Positions 16,197 to 25,497 of a stretch of 64,000 bases of DNA are shown here, in pieces (within the stretch, counting starts at the first letter, position 1; every line of letters starts with the position of its first letter). The position numbers were made by a program, and so were the translations under genes. The DNA is taken from positions 1 through 64,000 of the forward strand of contig NZ_CVRT01000159.1 of assembly GCF_001261915.1 (NCBI RefSeq), given 5' to 3'. Below the pieces are notes generated by a model. The model was not told the DNA's origin, did not search any database, and saw nothing but the letters and a program-made list of their open reading frames with translations. This DNA comes from Halorubrum sp. SD626R (GTDB lineage: Archaea > Halobacteriota > Halobacteria > Halobacteriales > Haloferacaceae).

Positions 16197-17681
16197 ATGT
16201 CCGAGCCACTGCCCGAGCGACTGTCGACCGGCGTCGCGGGCCTCGACGAGGTACTGTCCGGTGGGCTCATCCCGGCGCGCAGCTACATGGTCCGCGGTCA
16301 GGCGGGCAGCGGGAAGACGATCCTGAGCCTCCACTTCCTCCAGCGGGGCGTCGACGAGGGGGAGACGTCGCTGTTCATCAACTTGGAGGAGGACGTGCGC
16401 GACCTCACGGCGAACGCGGCCGCGCTCGGCTTCGACACGGAGGCGATCGAGTTCCTCGACCTGAGCCCGGGCGCCGACGTGTTCACCGAGGAGCAGTCGT
16501 ACGAGGTGTTCGCGCCCGAGGAGGTCGAGAGCGAGCCGCTCACCGACCGGATCGTGGAGGGCGTCACCGCGGTCGATCCCGACCGCGTCGTCGTCGACCC
16601 GCTGACGCAGCTCCGATTCCTGCTCTCCGACGACTACCAGTTCCGCAAGCAGGTCGTCGGATTCATGCGATTTTTGAAAGACCAGGGCGCGACCGTGGTG
16701 TTCACCGTCCAGAACACCGACTCGCTCCCGACCGACGACCTGGAGTTCATCACGGACGGGACGATCCGGCTCGGAAAAGAAGAGTACGGCAAGACGGTCG
16801 ACGTGCCGAAGTTCCGCGGGTCGTCGACGCAGAGCGGCGACCACGCCTACCGCGTGACCGACGGGGGGATCGAGGTGTACCCGGCGCTCCAGCCCGGAAA
16901 CTACACCGACGAGTTCGTCTCCAAACAGCTGTCGTCGGGGGTCGAGGGGATCGACGACCTCCTGCACGGCGGACTCGAACGCGGGACGGTCAGCATCGTC
17001 AGCGGCCCAACCGGCGTCGGGAAGACGACGCTGAGCACGCAGTTCATGAAGCAAGCCGCGGAGCGCGGGGAGCGATCCGTCATCTACCTGTTCGAGGAGA
17101 ACCGGGGGACGTTCCTCACGCGCTCCCGCGCCATCGGCATCCCGGTCGACGAGATGATGGAGCGCGGGACGCTCCAGGTGAACGAGATAGAGGCCCTCGA
17201 ACGGTCGCCACAGGAGTTCGCTCGGATGGTCCGGACGGAGGTCGAAGAGCGTGGCGCGGACCTCGTGATGGTCGACGGTATCGCGGGGTACCGCCTGACG
17301 CTCCGGGGCGAGGACGGAATGATGCTCCAACAGCTCCACGCGCTGGGCCGGTATCTCAAGAACTTGGGCGTGACGGCGGTGTTCATCGACGAGACGCGGA
17401 GCATCACCGGCGACTTCCAGGCGACCGTCGAGAACATCAGCTACCTCGCCGACAACATCGTGTTCCTCCGGCACCTCGAGGTGCAGGGCGAGATGCGGAA
17501 GGCGATCGGCGTGCTGAAAAAGCGGACGAGTGACTTCGAGCGGACGATCCGGGAGTTCCGGATCACGTCGGACGGCGTCTCGGTCGGCGAGCCGATGACG
17601 GGGTTGCGCGGCATCCTGAGCGGGACGCCGGAGGTCGTCGACGACGCGGCGGAGTTGGAAGGGATCGACCAGGAGGAGTGA
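16197..17681 (+). CDS. KaiC-like double RecA ATPase
   Basis: A 494-residue protein of two KaiC/RadA-like domains, start ATG 16197 (MSEPLPERLSTGVAGLDEVLSGGL). Domain 1 has Walker A GQAGSGKT at residues 34-41 and Walker B RVVVDPLTQL; domain 2 has GPTGVGKTT near 268-276 and LVMVDGIAGY. Both keep the FxxLEE-type catalytic glutamates (INLEED, YLFEEN). Length and layout match cyanobacterial KaiC, but the family in archaea is broad and most members regulate signalling rather than run a clock. No kaiA or kaiB is nearby. Its divergent neighbour is a LOV histidine kinase, suggesting a shared signalling role. Confidence 0.88.
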   Translation: MSEPLPERLSTGVAGLDEVLSGGLIPARSYMVRGQAGSGKTILSLHFLQRGVDEGETSLFINLEEDVRDLTANAAALGFDTEAIEFLDLSPGADVFTEEQSYEVFAPEEVESEPLTDRIVEGVTAVDPDRVVVDPLTQLRFLLSDDYQFRKQVVGFMRFLKDQGATVVFTVQNTDSLPTDDLEFITDGTIRLGKEEYGKTVDVPKFRGSSTQSGDHAYRVTDGGIEVYPALQPGNYTDEFVSKQLSSGVEGIDDLLHGGLERGTVSIVSGPTGVGKTTLSTQFMKQAAERGERSVIYLFEENRGTFLTRSRAIGIPVDEMMERGTLQVNEIEALERSPQEFARMVRTEVEERGADLVMVDGIAGYRLTLRGEDGMMLQQLHALGRYLKNLGVTAVFIDETRSITGDFQATVENISYLADNIVFLRHLEVQGEMRKAIGVLKKRTSDFERTIREFRITSDGVSVGEPMTGLRGILSGTPEVVDDAAELEGIDQEE

Positions 17682-17720
17682 TCGCCGGCGAGTCGCTGAC
17701 CGAGTCCGGAGGCTCCCGCT

Positions 17721-18281
17721 TCAGGTCTCCTCCGCGTCCGTCTCGTCGGCGTCGATCACGGTCTTTCCGGTCGGCTCCGGCACCACCTCGCGGTCGGCGT
17801 CGACCCACTCGCGGTCCAGCTCCGCGCCCTCGAACAGCCGGTCTAGAAACACCGCGAGCCCGGCGACCTCCGAGTGCGGCTGGTTCGTCACGCCCACGTT
17901 GAAGTCGGCGCGCTCGTACAGCGCCCAGGGGACCTTCTCGCCGCCGACGACGACGAGGAGGTCGTCGCCGTCTCGGACCGACTCGCGGACCTCGCCCTCG
18001 ACGTCCTGCACGCGCTCGCCGTACATCGTGAGGTGGACGACGGTTCCTTCCCAGTCCCGGACGATCGCCTTCTGGTCCTCCCGGAGTTCGACCGCGAACG
18101 GGCCGCCGAACCGGCCGGTGATGTCCCGCACCGTCTCCGCGGACTGCCCGGCGTTGTCGGGGAACACCACCCGGTCCGCCCCGAGCGCTCGGGCCGTGAG
18201 CCCGACGTGCGTCGTCATGCGGTCGTCGCGGCCGGGCCGGTGACCGTACCGGAGGACGACGACCTCGCGCGCCTCGTGCAT
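17721..18281 (-). CDS. trm56: tRNA (cytidine-56-2'-O)-methyltransferase
   Basis: A 186-residue SPOUT methyltransferase that uses SAM to methylate C56 in the T loop of archaeal tRNAs. Start ATG 18281 gives MHEAREVVVLRYGHRPGRDDRMTTHVGLTARALGAD, the family's opening. Knotted-fold motifs are VHLTMYG, DDLLVVVGGEKVPWALYERADFNVGVTNQPHSEVAGLAVFLDRL. The C-terminus extends about 25 acidic residues past the family core. Upstream frames through the intergenic space were excluded. It stands alone, convergent with the KaiC-like gene. Confidence 0.93.
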   Translation of the reverse strand: MHEAREVVVLRYGHRPGRDDRMTTHVGLTARALGADRVVFPDNAGQSAETVRDITGRFGGPFAVELREDQKAIVRDWEGTVVHLTMYGERVQDVEGEVRESVRDGDDLLVVVGGEKVPWALYERADFNVGVTNQPHSEVAGLAVFLDRLFEGAELDREWVDADREVVPEPTGKTVIDADETDAEET

Positions 18282-18453
18282 GGCCGGCGATGCGCCCGCG
18301 ATAGGTGTGGTCCTTTCGATGCGGTCGCGGGGGCGGACTCGCTTCGGGTCGCCGGAGTGAACACGGCATAGACGTGGATCGTTCCCCGAATCGAACGCAA
18401 GAGGTGACCACGTAACTGAAAGGTTCATGGGGGAGGCGGTCGCCGACTGTGGT

Positions 18454-19536
18454 ATGACGAGCGTCAAGGAGTTCCGCGTCGACGAGCCCGCGACCGCCGA
18501 CGCGCTCGGCCGCGGTCGGTTCGTCTTCACGGACGCGTACTCGGTGTTCGACTGGGGACAGATGCCCGACGCGATCCCGCGCAAGGGCGCGAGCCTCTGC
18601 GCGATGGGCGCGTTCAACTTCGAACTGCTGGAAGACGAGGGCGTTCCGACCCACTACCGCGGAGTCGTGGACCCCGGCCGGGACGCCGATGCGGGCGGGG
18701 CGAGCGAGCCCGAGGCCGTCCCCCTCGCCGACGCGACCGTCCCGCCGACGGAGATGGCCATCGACCTGACGCAGGTCCCCGACCTGCCGTACGAGGGTCC
18801 CGAGGCGGGCTACGACTACGACGCCTTCCACGCCGCGGGCGGGGAGAACTACCTCGTCCCGCTGGAGGTCGTCTTCCGCAACCGGGTCCCGGTCGGCTCT
18901 AGCCTGCGGAAGCGCGCCGAGCCCGCAGACTTCGGGCTCGACGCGGAGGGCGGTCCGGCCGGCGCCGACGGCGGCTGGCCCGCCGAGCCGGTCGACCTCC
19001 CGGAGCCGGTCGTGGAGTTCTCCACGAAGTACGAGGAGCAGGACCGCTACCTCACCCGCGCCGAGGCCGACCGGATCGCCGGCGTCGCCGACGTCGACGC
19101 CCTCGAGTCGCTCGCCCTTGACGTGAACCGCGTCGTCACCGAGCGCGCCGACGCCGCCGGCTTCGCCCACGAGGACGGGAAGATCGAGTGCCTCTACGTC
19201 GACGGGGAGCTCCGCGTCGCCGACGTGGTCGGAACGTTCGACGAGAACCGGTTCTCGTACGGCGGGCGCGGGATCTCGAAGGAGGTCGTCCGGCAGTGGT
19301 ACAAGGCGAACGACCCCGCGTGGGTCGAGGCCGTGAAGGAGGCGAAGGCGGCGGTCGCCGACCGCGACATCGACGACTGGCGCGAGCTCTGCGAGCGCGA
19401 CCCGGAGCCGCTCCCCGCGGCGGTCGTCGACGCGGTCTCGGAGCTGTACGCGGCCGGGACGAACGCGTACACCGGACGCGAGTGGTTCGACGTCCCGGAC
19501 ATCGAGGCGGCGCTCGACGCGGTCGACGATCTATAG
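18454..19536 (+). CDS. purC: Phosphoribosylaminoimidazole-succinocarboxamide synthase
   Basis: A 360-residue enzyme that joins aspartate to CAIR with ATP, giving SAICAR in purine synthesis. ATG 18454 gives [39 protein letters not shown], the haloarchaeal start. Further PurC landmarks are [39 protein letters not shown], and [25 protein letters not shown]. It is somewhat long for the family because of a Gly/Ala insertion near residue 170. No other pur gene lies in the window. Confidence 0.92.
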   Translation: MTSVKEFRVDEPATADALGRGRFVFTDAYSVFDWGQMPDAIPRKGASLCAMGAFNFELLEDEGVPTHYRGVVDPGRDADAGGASEPEAVPLADATVPPTEMAIDLTQVPDLPYEGPEAGYDYDAFHAAGGENYLVPLEVVFRNRVPVGSSLRKRAEPADFGLDAEGGPAGADGGWPAEPVDLPEPVVEFSTKYEEQDRYLTRAEADRIAGVADVDALESLALDVNRVVTERADAAGFAHEDGKIECLYVDGELRVADVVGTFDENRFSYGGRGISKEVVRQWYKANDPAWVEAVKEAKAAVADRDIDDWRELCERDPEPLPAAVVDAVSELYAAGTNAYTGREWFDVPDIEAALDAVDDL

Positions 19537-19630
19537 GACGCTCCCGAGAACAGGGGCAGCGACCCTCGAACCCTCACGATCGAAGACACGCGAGGGAACC
19601 TCTTTACCGCCGACGCGCGTGGGTTCGCGC

Positions 19631-20335
19631 ATGTCCACCGACGCCGACTTCGGGGAGCAGCTGGAGACCCGGACCGTCGCGTACCTCGACCGGATCGACG
19701 ACTGCGTCGCCCTCCTCCCGCGGGCGCTCGACGAGTACGCGAGCGGTGGCGCGTACGACGAGACGGTCGACGAGATAGCCGCCGTCGAGAGCGAGTGCGA
19801 CGAGCTCGTCCGCGGGCTCACGGCGCTCATCACCGACGCCGGACCCGACGACATCGGCCTGCTGAACACGCGGATCAACTTCAACGAGTCCGCGCTGCTC
19901 GACTTCTACAACGAGCTCGACGTGGTCGCGAACCACACCGAGCGGATCGTCCAGGAGGTGGCGATGATGCGCCCCGACGCGGGCGTCGAACCGTTCGCCG
20001 ACATGCGGGAGATGGCGACGCGGATCGCCGAGATGACCGCGGTCCTCGGCGACGTGGTCGAGGGGTTCGTCAGGGGGCTCGCGCGCGCCGACGCCACCGA
20101 GACGCTGACCGAGGGGATCGAGGCGATCCGCGACCTGGAAAGCGAGTGTGACGCCCTCCGCAACGACGCGATCGAGACCGCGTTCGCCGACGACGCGGTC
20201 GACCAGCCGCTCGTCTACCGCGAGCTCGCGATCCTGCTGGACGAGCTCGCGAACACGATCGAGGACCTCACCGACCGGATCGTCGTGATCGCGAGCAAGG
20301 AGCCGGGGATCGTCACGGACGCGGACGGGGAGTAG
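19631..20335 (+). CDS. DUF47 / PhoU-like protein
   Basis: A 234-residue, almost entirely helical acidic protein of the DUF47 (TIGR00153) group, relatives of PhoU that commonly accompany Pit-type phosphate transporters. The pattern is of repeated long amphipathic helices with conserved acidic/metal positions, for example ESECDELVRGLTALI, NFNESALLDFYNELDVVANHTERI and DLESECDALRNDAIETAF. Start ATG 19631 follows a short TATA-like CTCTTTACC. No pit gene is next to it here, so its transporter partner may be elsewhere. Confidence 0.8.
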   Translation: MSTDADFGEQLETRTVAYLDRIDDCVALLPRALDEYASGGAYDETVDEIAAVESECDELVRGLTALITDAGPDDIGLLNTRINFNESALLDFYNELDVVANHTERIVQEVAMMRPDAGVEPFADMREMATRIAEMTAVLGDVVEGFVRGLARADATETLTEGIEAIRDLESECDALRNDAIETAFADDAVDQPLVYRELAILLDELANTIEDLTDRIVVIASKEPGIVTDADGE

Positions 20336-20377
20336 CCGAGCCGGCTCTCGACTCGCCGTCGCGTCGCCACCTTCGCC

Positions 20378-23083
20378 TCACCGCCGCGCCCAGTCGAGCA
20401 TGCGCTCGTAGAACGGCTCGGAAGCGAGCGCGTCGGCGTCGCCGACCAGCGTCAGCTGCTTTTTCGCCCGCGTGAGCGCGACGTTCATCCGGCGGTGGTC
20501 CTCGAATATCGGCCCGTCGAGGTCGCCGGTTGCGACCAGCGAGACGACGATCACCTCCTTCGAGGAGCCCTGGAAGCGGTCGACGGTGTCGACCGTCACG
20601 TCGGTCCGGCGGCCGATCTCCGCGACCTGCGCCCGGAAGGGGGCGATCACGCCGATGTCGCCCGGGTCGACGCCCGCGGCGACGTAGGCGTCGACGATCG
20701 CTGCGACGCGCTCGGCCTCGCGGACGTTCCGGTTGCCGTCGCGCTCGCCGTCCGGGTCGACGAACCCGACGCCGCCGGTGAGGTCGGGCGCGAGCGCGTC
20801 GGGGTCGACGCCGAGGTCGGCGAGCGTCTGCCCGGCCACCTCGGGGGTCGCGGGGCGGAGCGCGCCGTCGTAGAACTCCGCGGAGGCGAACGCCTGGATG
20901 CGCTGGCTCATCCGGTACTGGCGGTCGAGCATGACGCTCGCGTCGGGGTACGCCTCGATGAGGCGCTGGAAGAGCGACGTCTGCAGGTCGTTCTCGGCCC
21001 GAACGACCGGAGGGAGCTGCTCGTGGTCGCCGACGAGCACGAACCGATCGGCGCGGTTGATCGCGGCGTGGGTGCCCGGCTCCGTGAGCTGGGAGGCCTC
21101 GTCGACGAGCGCCACGTCGAACTCGCACTCGCGCAGCACCCGGGAGCCGCAGGCCGCGGTCGTGGCGGCGACCACCGGTGCGTCGCGCAGCTCGGCGGCC
21201 TTCGCGTTCGGGTCGCCGCGCTGGACGAGCCGCACGTCCCGCATGTCGTCCCGAACGCCGGTCTCGGTGCCCACGCGGAGCACGTCGTCGAAGCCCTGAT
21301 CGCGCAACGCTTCGAGGGCGTTGTCGACCGCGCGGTTCGTGAACGCCGAGAGCAGCACCCGGTTCCCCTCTTCGACCAGTGCGCGGATCGTCCGCGCGAT
21401 GGTGTACGTTTTCCCGGTGCCCGGCGGGCCGTGTATGAGCGCGCAGTCCTCGGCGTCGACCGCGAGCTCGACCGCCTCGTTCTGGGCGTCGTTGTTGCCG
21501 ATGTAGGCGTCGGGAGTGCCTTCAGGGCGCTCGACGGAGTCCCGAAACTCCGGCTCGCGCCGCCCGAACAGCACGTCCTTTCGCGCGTCGGTCCCCTTCA
21601 GGATCGCGTCGTGGAGCGCGGTGAGCGACCGGTCGACGGAGATCTCGGAGGGATAGACGTCCAGCCGGCGGAGCTCGACCGGTTCGTCCGTTTCGACGAC
21701 GACCGCGTCGCTCCCCAGTTCGGTGATGCGGCCGAGTTCGCCGTGGCCGCTCACGGGATCGCCGTCGCTCGCGAGCGCCACGTCGCCCTCGCGGAGCTTG
21801 GAGACGGCGTCGCCCGGCTTACGGGCGCGGAGCTCCCACCGGGCGTCGTCGATCTCGGTCTGCGAGACCGGCTCTAAGTCGATCAGCGCGCGGTCGTCCG
21901 CGGCGCGCTCCGCCGGGGTCTGCTCCCACAGCTTCCGGTACTCGGCGTGGGTCTCGCGGCGCTCCTCCTCCAAGGCGACGTAGAAGCGGTCGAAGTAGTC
22001 GCGCTCCGCGTCCGGCACGGGGGTCCCGACCGACCCCGCCTTCGACTCCTGATCGAGGCGGCCGGAGACGACCATGCAGGTGTCCTGCTCGAAGCAGTAC
22101 TCGCACTTCGCGTCGGCCTCGTACCCGGTCGGGACTGTCGGGCGCTCGCCGGGGTCGTTGAGCGCGCGCCACTCCATCGCGGCGAGGGCGTTGCGCTCGC
22201 GGACGACGAACTCCAGCAGTTCCCGGCCCACCGAGAACTCCTTGGCGGGCGCGAGGTCGCCGGACTCCTCGTTGCGGTCCAGGGCGGTGTTCTTGGTGTA
22301 CAGCAGGGTTCCGATGTCAGGGTCGACGCCGCGTTCCTCCAGCATAAGCGCGTAGCAGGCCGCCTGGATCTTGTCGTGGAAGCGCGGCTCCCGCTTGGTG
22401 TTCTTCCCGGTCTTCAGCTCCACGGGGGTCCCGCGACGGAGCGCGTCGGCGCGCCCCTTCAGGCCGAACGTCGGCGAGATGAGCGTGAACTCCGACCGCC
22501 ACGTGTCCTCGTCGGAGAGGGTTCCCTGCGAGAGCCACCCCTCGATCGCGGCCGCGTTGCGGCGCACCTCGTCGGCGACCTCCTCGGGCTCGTACTCCAA
22601 CAGTCCGAGTTCGAGGCCCGCCTCCTCGACGCGGTCCGCGACCGACGCCTCCAGCTCCATCCCGCGCAGGAGGTCGCCGAACACCTCGTGGACGATCGTC
22701 CCTTTGACCACCGGGTAGTTGAGCGGGATCCCGGAGAGCTTATTTAAATAGTACATCCGCGGGCACTGCACCCACGACCGGATCCCGGTCACGTCGACGA
22801 GGAAGTCGGGCTCGAGCACGACCCACGAGTCGCCCGTCGTCGCGTACCCCGTCTCGCCGCCGAACTCGTCCTCCTCGGCGTCGGTCACTAACAGCTCCAT
22901 ACCCGGTTCGGCGTGCTCGGCGGTCTCGGTCCACTTCCCCCACAGCGTCACGTCGACCGGGTCGGCCGCGCCGCGCTCGGGACGGATCCGGAGCTCGCGG
23001 AGCTCCCGGTCCCCGTACGACGTCGACACCGTCCGCGTCTCCCCGACGGAGAGGATCGGCCCCCGAACGTTCACGGCCGTCAT
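20378..23083 (-). CDS. Dna2-like nuclease-helicase (Cas4-type nuclease + SF1B helicase)
   Basis: A 901-residue fusion. N-terminal OB-like region (1-90); a RecB/Cas4-type PD-(D/E)xK nuclease with an Fe-S cluster (C107, then C327, C330, C336; H132, D213 in GRADA, E222-K224 in VELKTGK); and a superfamily 1B helicase with Walker A GPPGTGKT near 552, DEASQ, the GDHEQLPPV loop and the terminal DRFQGSSKEVIVVSLV and RRMNVALTRAKKQL motifs. The arrangement equals eukaryal Dna2 and suggests flap or end processing in replication and repair. Haloarchaea commonly encode this protein. It stands alone. Confidence 0.9.
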   Translation of the reverse strand: MTAVNVRGPILSVGETRTVSTSYGDRELRELRIRPERGAADPVDVTLWGKWTETAEHAEPGMELLVTDAEEDEFGGETGYATTGDSWVVLEPDFLVDVTGIRSWVQCPRMYYLNKLSGIPLNYPVVKGTIVHEVFGDLLRGMELEASVADRVEEAGLELGLLEYEPEEVADEVRRNAAAIEGWLSQGTLSDEDTWRSEFTLISPTFGLKGRADALRRGTPVELKTGKNTKREPRFHDKIQAACYALMLEERGVDPDIGTLLYTKNTALDRNEESGDLAPAKEFSVGRELLEFVVRERNALAAMEWRALNDPGERPTVPTGYEADAKCEYCFEQDTCMVVSGRLDQESKAGSVGTPVPDAERDYFDRFYVALEEERRETHAEYRKLWEQTPAERAADDRALIDLEPVSQTEIDDARWELRARKPGDAVSKLREGDVALASDGDPVSGHGELGRITELGSDAVVVETDEPVELRRLDVYPSEISVDRSLTALHDAILKGTDARKDVLFGRREPEFRDSVERPEGTPDAYIGNNDAQNEAVELAVDAEDCALIHGPPGTGKTYTIARTIRALVEEGNRVLLSAFTNRAVDNALEALRDQGFDDVLRVGTETGVRDDMRDVRLVQRGDPNAKAAELRDAPVVAATTAACGSRVLRECEFDVALVDEASQLTEPGTHAAINRADRFVLVGDHEQLPPVVRAENDLQTSLFQRLIEAYPDASVMLDRQYRMSQRIQAFASAEFYDGALRPATPEVAGQTLADLGVDPDALAPDLTGGVGFVDPDGERDGNRNVREAERVAAIVDAYVAAGVDPGDIGVIAPFRAQVAEIGRRTDVTVDTVDRFQGSSKEVIVVSLVATGDLDGPIFEDHRRMNVALTRAKKQLTLVGDADALASEPFYERMLDWARR

Positions 23084-23187
23084 CGGCGGCGGCCTCGAAA
23101 AACGCTGTCGGTGGGGGTCGACCGCGTCGCCCGCTCCCCGCCGCGACCGACACGCTCAAGCGCGTCTCCCCGCTACGATACGGTGAC

Positions 23188-23739
23188 ATGCGCGTCCGAG
23201 ACTGGGACGATATCCTCTCCGACGTCGCGAGTGACGCGACCGATCCGGACGGCTGGCGGGCCGTGGCCGGCTCCCGGCGCGAGGGGCTCGGCGAGGACCT
23301 CTACTTCGGTCACCCGAACGTCGGCGTCTACCACCTCAAGACGTACGCGAAGAACCCTCGCGACCTCCGCGGCGTCGGCGCGCGGGTGGCTCGCAAGGTC
23401 GACGGCGAACTCGACCCTCTCCTCCCAGACGAGAAGTCGGAGGGCCGGTTCGCGGTGCGGTCGCCGCCAGAGGACGAGGAAGCGGCGGAGGACGTCGCGA
23501 CGCGACTTCGCGAGACGCTGAAGGTCCACGCGGAGGCGCCGACGGACCCCGACCACCTGTTCGAGGACGTGATGGAGGCGATCGACGCGCCCGCGTTCGG
23601 CCCGATGGACTACCGGTTCGACGGGCGTCCGGACGAGCTTGACGAGCTCTCCGATACCTTCGACGAGGCCGAGGAGCTGCTCTCGTCCGAACTCGACGAC
23701 CTGATCGACGAGGACGATGTCGACCGCGGGTTCCACTAA
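23188..23739 (+). CDS. Conserved haloarchaeal protein, function unknown
   Basis: A 183-residue soluble acidic protein. It starts MRVRDWDDILSDVASDATDPDGWRAVAG and contains GEDLYFGHPNVGVYHLKTYAKNPRDLRGVGARVARKVD, then an acidic helical region and a C-terminal segment FDEAEELLSSELDDLIDEDDVDRGF. I recognise the pattern as a widely conserved haloarchaeal family but know no function. There is no metal-binding or catalytic signature. It reads divergently from the Dna2-like gene with about 100 bases between starts. Confidence 0.7.
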   Translation: MRVRDWDDILSDVASDATDPDGWRAVAGSRREGLGEDLYFGHPNVGVYHLKTYAKNPRDLRGVGARVARKVDGELDPLLPDEKSEGRFAVRSPPEDEEAAEDVATRLRETLKVHAEAPTDPDHLFEDVMEAIDAPAFGPMDYRFDGRPDELDELSDTFDEAEELLSSELDDLIDEDDVDRGFH

Positions 23740-24142
23740 TACGGGATCGCTGACGCGGATCGGGGGTCTTTCAGTCGCACTCGTATCGGTCGGACCGCGA
23801 TCGTCGCGTTCGCGGTGGAGGCCTCCAAATATCTAGTCGCCCGGCTATACGTTCTCTTCTGGCGTGGCGCGGAAGAGATCTCCAAAGCCCCAGCCGCGAG
23901 GACTCGCGCGGCTTGCTGCGCGCTTCAGTCGCTCGCGTTGCTCGCTTCTTGTAGTGCTTTCTGCGCCGTGCTTCGCCCTCGCGGCTGCCCTTTTGAGTCC
24001 CGCCCCGCACCGCTCCGCACCGCAGCCTCACACCTCCCCAGCCTCGTCGCTGGCGCCGGTGGCGCCAGCGACTCCCTCGCGCGCGCTCCTCGCGCCCGCT
24101 GGGCGCTCGGCGGCACGCGCCACCGCACAGCGAATCCCCGGC
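23740..24142. other. 403-base gap holding dispersed repeat copy B
   Basis: Between two opposing gene ends there is no recognisable gene. Bases 23740-23880 include a locally AT-richer segment (CCAAATATCTAG) that may be a relic promoter or the edge of an insertion. Bases 23881-24127 are the second copy of the dispersed repeat listed separately. ORFs across it, such as the one ending in QEASNASD, occur in both copies but are Arg/Pro-rich and unlike haloarchaeal proteins. Confidence 0.6.
23881..24127 (-). repeat. Dispersed haloarchaeal repeat, copy B
   Basis: Shares its ends and several internal blocks with copy A at 8673-8973: TCCAAAGCCCCAGCC at one end and GGCACGCGCCACCGCA at the other, with about 80 per cent identity over conserved blocks by eye. 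The variable middle holds a perfect 12-base hairpin, 24046-24057 with 24061-24072 (loop GGT), that has no sequence match to the two hairpins in copy A. Copy B is 54 bases shorter, a multiple of three, so the minus-strand frame ending QEASNASD stays open in both. It lies between two gene 3' ends. Confidence 0.75.
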
Positions 24143-24511
24143 TCAGTCGTCGACGCGTTCCAGCTCCTCTCTGGTCAACTCGTTCTCCACGTCGCCCGTG
24201 TTCCGCGTGCCGGCCGGCTCGAACAGGAGGATCTGCGCTTCCGGTTCGGCGACCGGGCGGTGCTCGGTCCCGCGGGGGACGACGAGTAGTTCGCCTTCTT
24301 CCAAGGTCACGTCCTCGCGGTCGCGGAACTCGATCCGGAGGCGACCGTCGGTGACGAGGAACAGCTCGTCGGCGTCGGCGTGACTGTGCCAGACGAACTC
24401 GCCCTCGGCCTTCGCGAGCTTCACGGCCTGCCCGTTCAGTTCGCCGGCGAGGTGGGGATCCCAGCGCTCGTCGATCGACGCGAACGCGTCTGCGAGGGTC
24501 ACCTTCTCCAT
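24143..24511 (-). CDS. Cupin domain protein
   Basis: A 122-residue single-domain cupin. The metal site is seen as HSHADADELFLVTDG (H42, H44 and E49 of motif 1) and GELLVVPRGTEHRPVAE (H84 of motif 2). Proteins of this size are often sugar- or metabolite-binding isomerases or dioxygenase-like proteins; the particular reaction cannot be inferred. The N-terminus MEKVTLADAFASIDERWDPHLAGELNG is typical of small archaeal and bacterial cupins annotated as mannose-6-phosphate isomerase-like. It ends 15 bases from the dispersed repeat. Confidence 0.85.
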   Translation of the reverse strand: MEKVTLADAFASIDERWDPHLAGELNGQAVKLAKAEGEFVWHSHADADELFLVTDGRLRIEFRDREDVTLEEGELLVVPRGTEHRPVAEPEAQILLFEPAGTRNTGDVENELTREELERVDD

Positions 24512-24585
24512 GCGCGCCCGTTGGCGGGGCGGCGGTTAAACCGTGGCGCGTGGGCCGCGCCTCCGGAGCGTGGTCGACTGCCGCC

Positions 24586-25497
24586 TCAGTAGTGCCAGGG
24601 ATAGTCGCGGAACCCGGGCTCGCGCTTCTCTAGGAAGGCGTCTCTACCCTCCTGAGCTTCCTCGGTCATGTACGCCAGCCGGGTCGCCTCGCCGGCGAAC
24701 ACCTGCTGGCCGACCATGCCGTCGTCGGTCATGTTGAACGCGTACTTCAGCATGCGCATCGCGGTCGGCGACTTCTTCGTCATCTCGTCGGCCCACTCCA
24801 GCGCGACGGCCTCCAGATCCTCGTGGGGGATCGCCTCGTTGACCATCCCCATGTCCGCGGCCTCCGCGGCGGAGTAGGTCTTCCCGCGGAAGAACACCTC
24901 GCGGGCCTTCTTCTGACCGATCTGTTTCGCGAGGTAGGCGGAGCCGAACCCGCCGTCGAAGGAGGCCACGTCGGGGTCGGTCTGGAGGAACTTCGCGTGC
25001 TCGTCGCTCGCGAGCGTCAGGTCGCAGACGACGTGGAGCGAGTGCCCGCCGCCGACCGCCCAGCCGGGGACGACCGCGACGACGGGCTTGGGCATGAACC
25101 GGATCAGCCGCTGGACTTCGAGGATGTGGAGCCGCCCCGCGCGCGCCTCCTTCACGAGCGGGTCGTCCTCGTCGCCCGCCTCGTCGCCGTCGCGGTACTC
25201 GTAGCCGGAGCCGCCGCGCACCGACTGGTCGCCGCCGGAACAGAACGCCCAGCCGCCGTCTTTCTCGGAGGGCCCGTTACCGGTGAGGAGGACGCAGCCC
25301 ACGTCCGCCTGCTTGCGCGCGTGGTCGAGCGCGGCGTACAGCTCGTCGACGGTGCCCGGCCGGAACGCGTTCCGGACCTCGGGGCGGTCGAACGCGATCC
25401 GGACGGCCGGCACGTCGACGCCGCGGTGGTAGGTGATGTCGTCGAACTCGTCGGTCACGCGCTCCCACGCGTCGGGGTCGAAGATCTCCGAGACCAT
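24586..25497 (-). CDS. menB: 1,4-dihydroxy-2-naphthoyl-CoA synthase
   Basis: A 303-residue crotonase-fold enzyme closing the naphthoquinone ring of menaquinone by Dieckmann-type condensation of o-succinylbenzoyl-CoA. Start ATG 25497 (MVSEIFDPDAWERV). Oxyanion-hole and active-site motifs: NAFRPGTVDEL, FCSGGDQSVRGGSGY, VPGWAVGGGHSLHVVCDLTLAS, QTDPDVASFDGGFGSAYLAKQIGQKKAREVFFRG; the ending PGFRDYPWHY is the usual MenB tail. A 16-residue acidic insert (RDGDEAGDEDDPL) follows the SGGDQ loop. No other men gene is in the window. Confidence 0.93.
   Translation of the reverse strand: MVSEIFDPDAWERVTDEFDDITYHRGVDVPAVRIAFDRPEVRNAFRPGTVDELYAALDHARKQADVGCVLLTGNGPSEKDGGWAFCSGGDQSVRGGSGYEYRDGDEAGDEDDPLVKEARAGRLHILEVQRLIRFMPKPVVAVVPGWAVGGGHSLHVVCDLTLASDEHAKFLQTDPDVASFDGGFGSAYLAKQIGQKKAREVFFRGKTYSAAEAADMGMVNEAIPHEDLEAVALEWADEMTKKSPTAMRMLKYAFNMTDDGMVGQQVFAGEATRLAYMTEEAQEGRDAFLEKREPGFRDYPWHY

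Noticed and set aside
16197..17681. KaiC-like protein considered as proof of a circadian clock
   Set aside because: Archaeal KaiC-like proteins are widespread and mostly not clock components; without KaiA/KaiB only a signalling role can be suggested.
20378..23083. Cas4-like nuclease domain considered as part of a CRISPR or defence system
   Set aside because: The nuclease is fused to an SF1B helicase as in Dna2, there is no array or other cas gene nearby, and the gene is a usual haloarchaeal chromosomal one.
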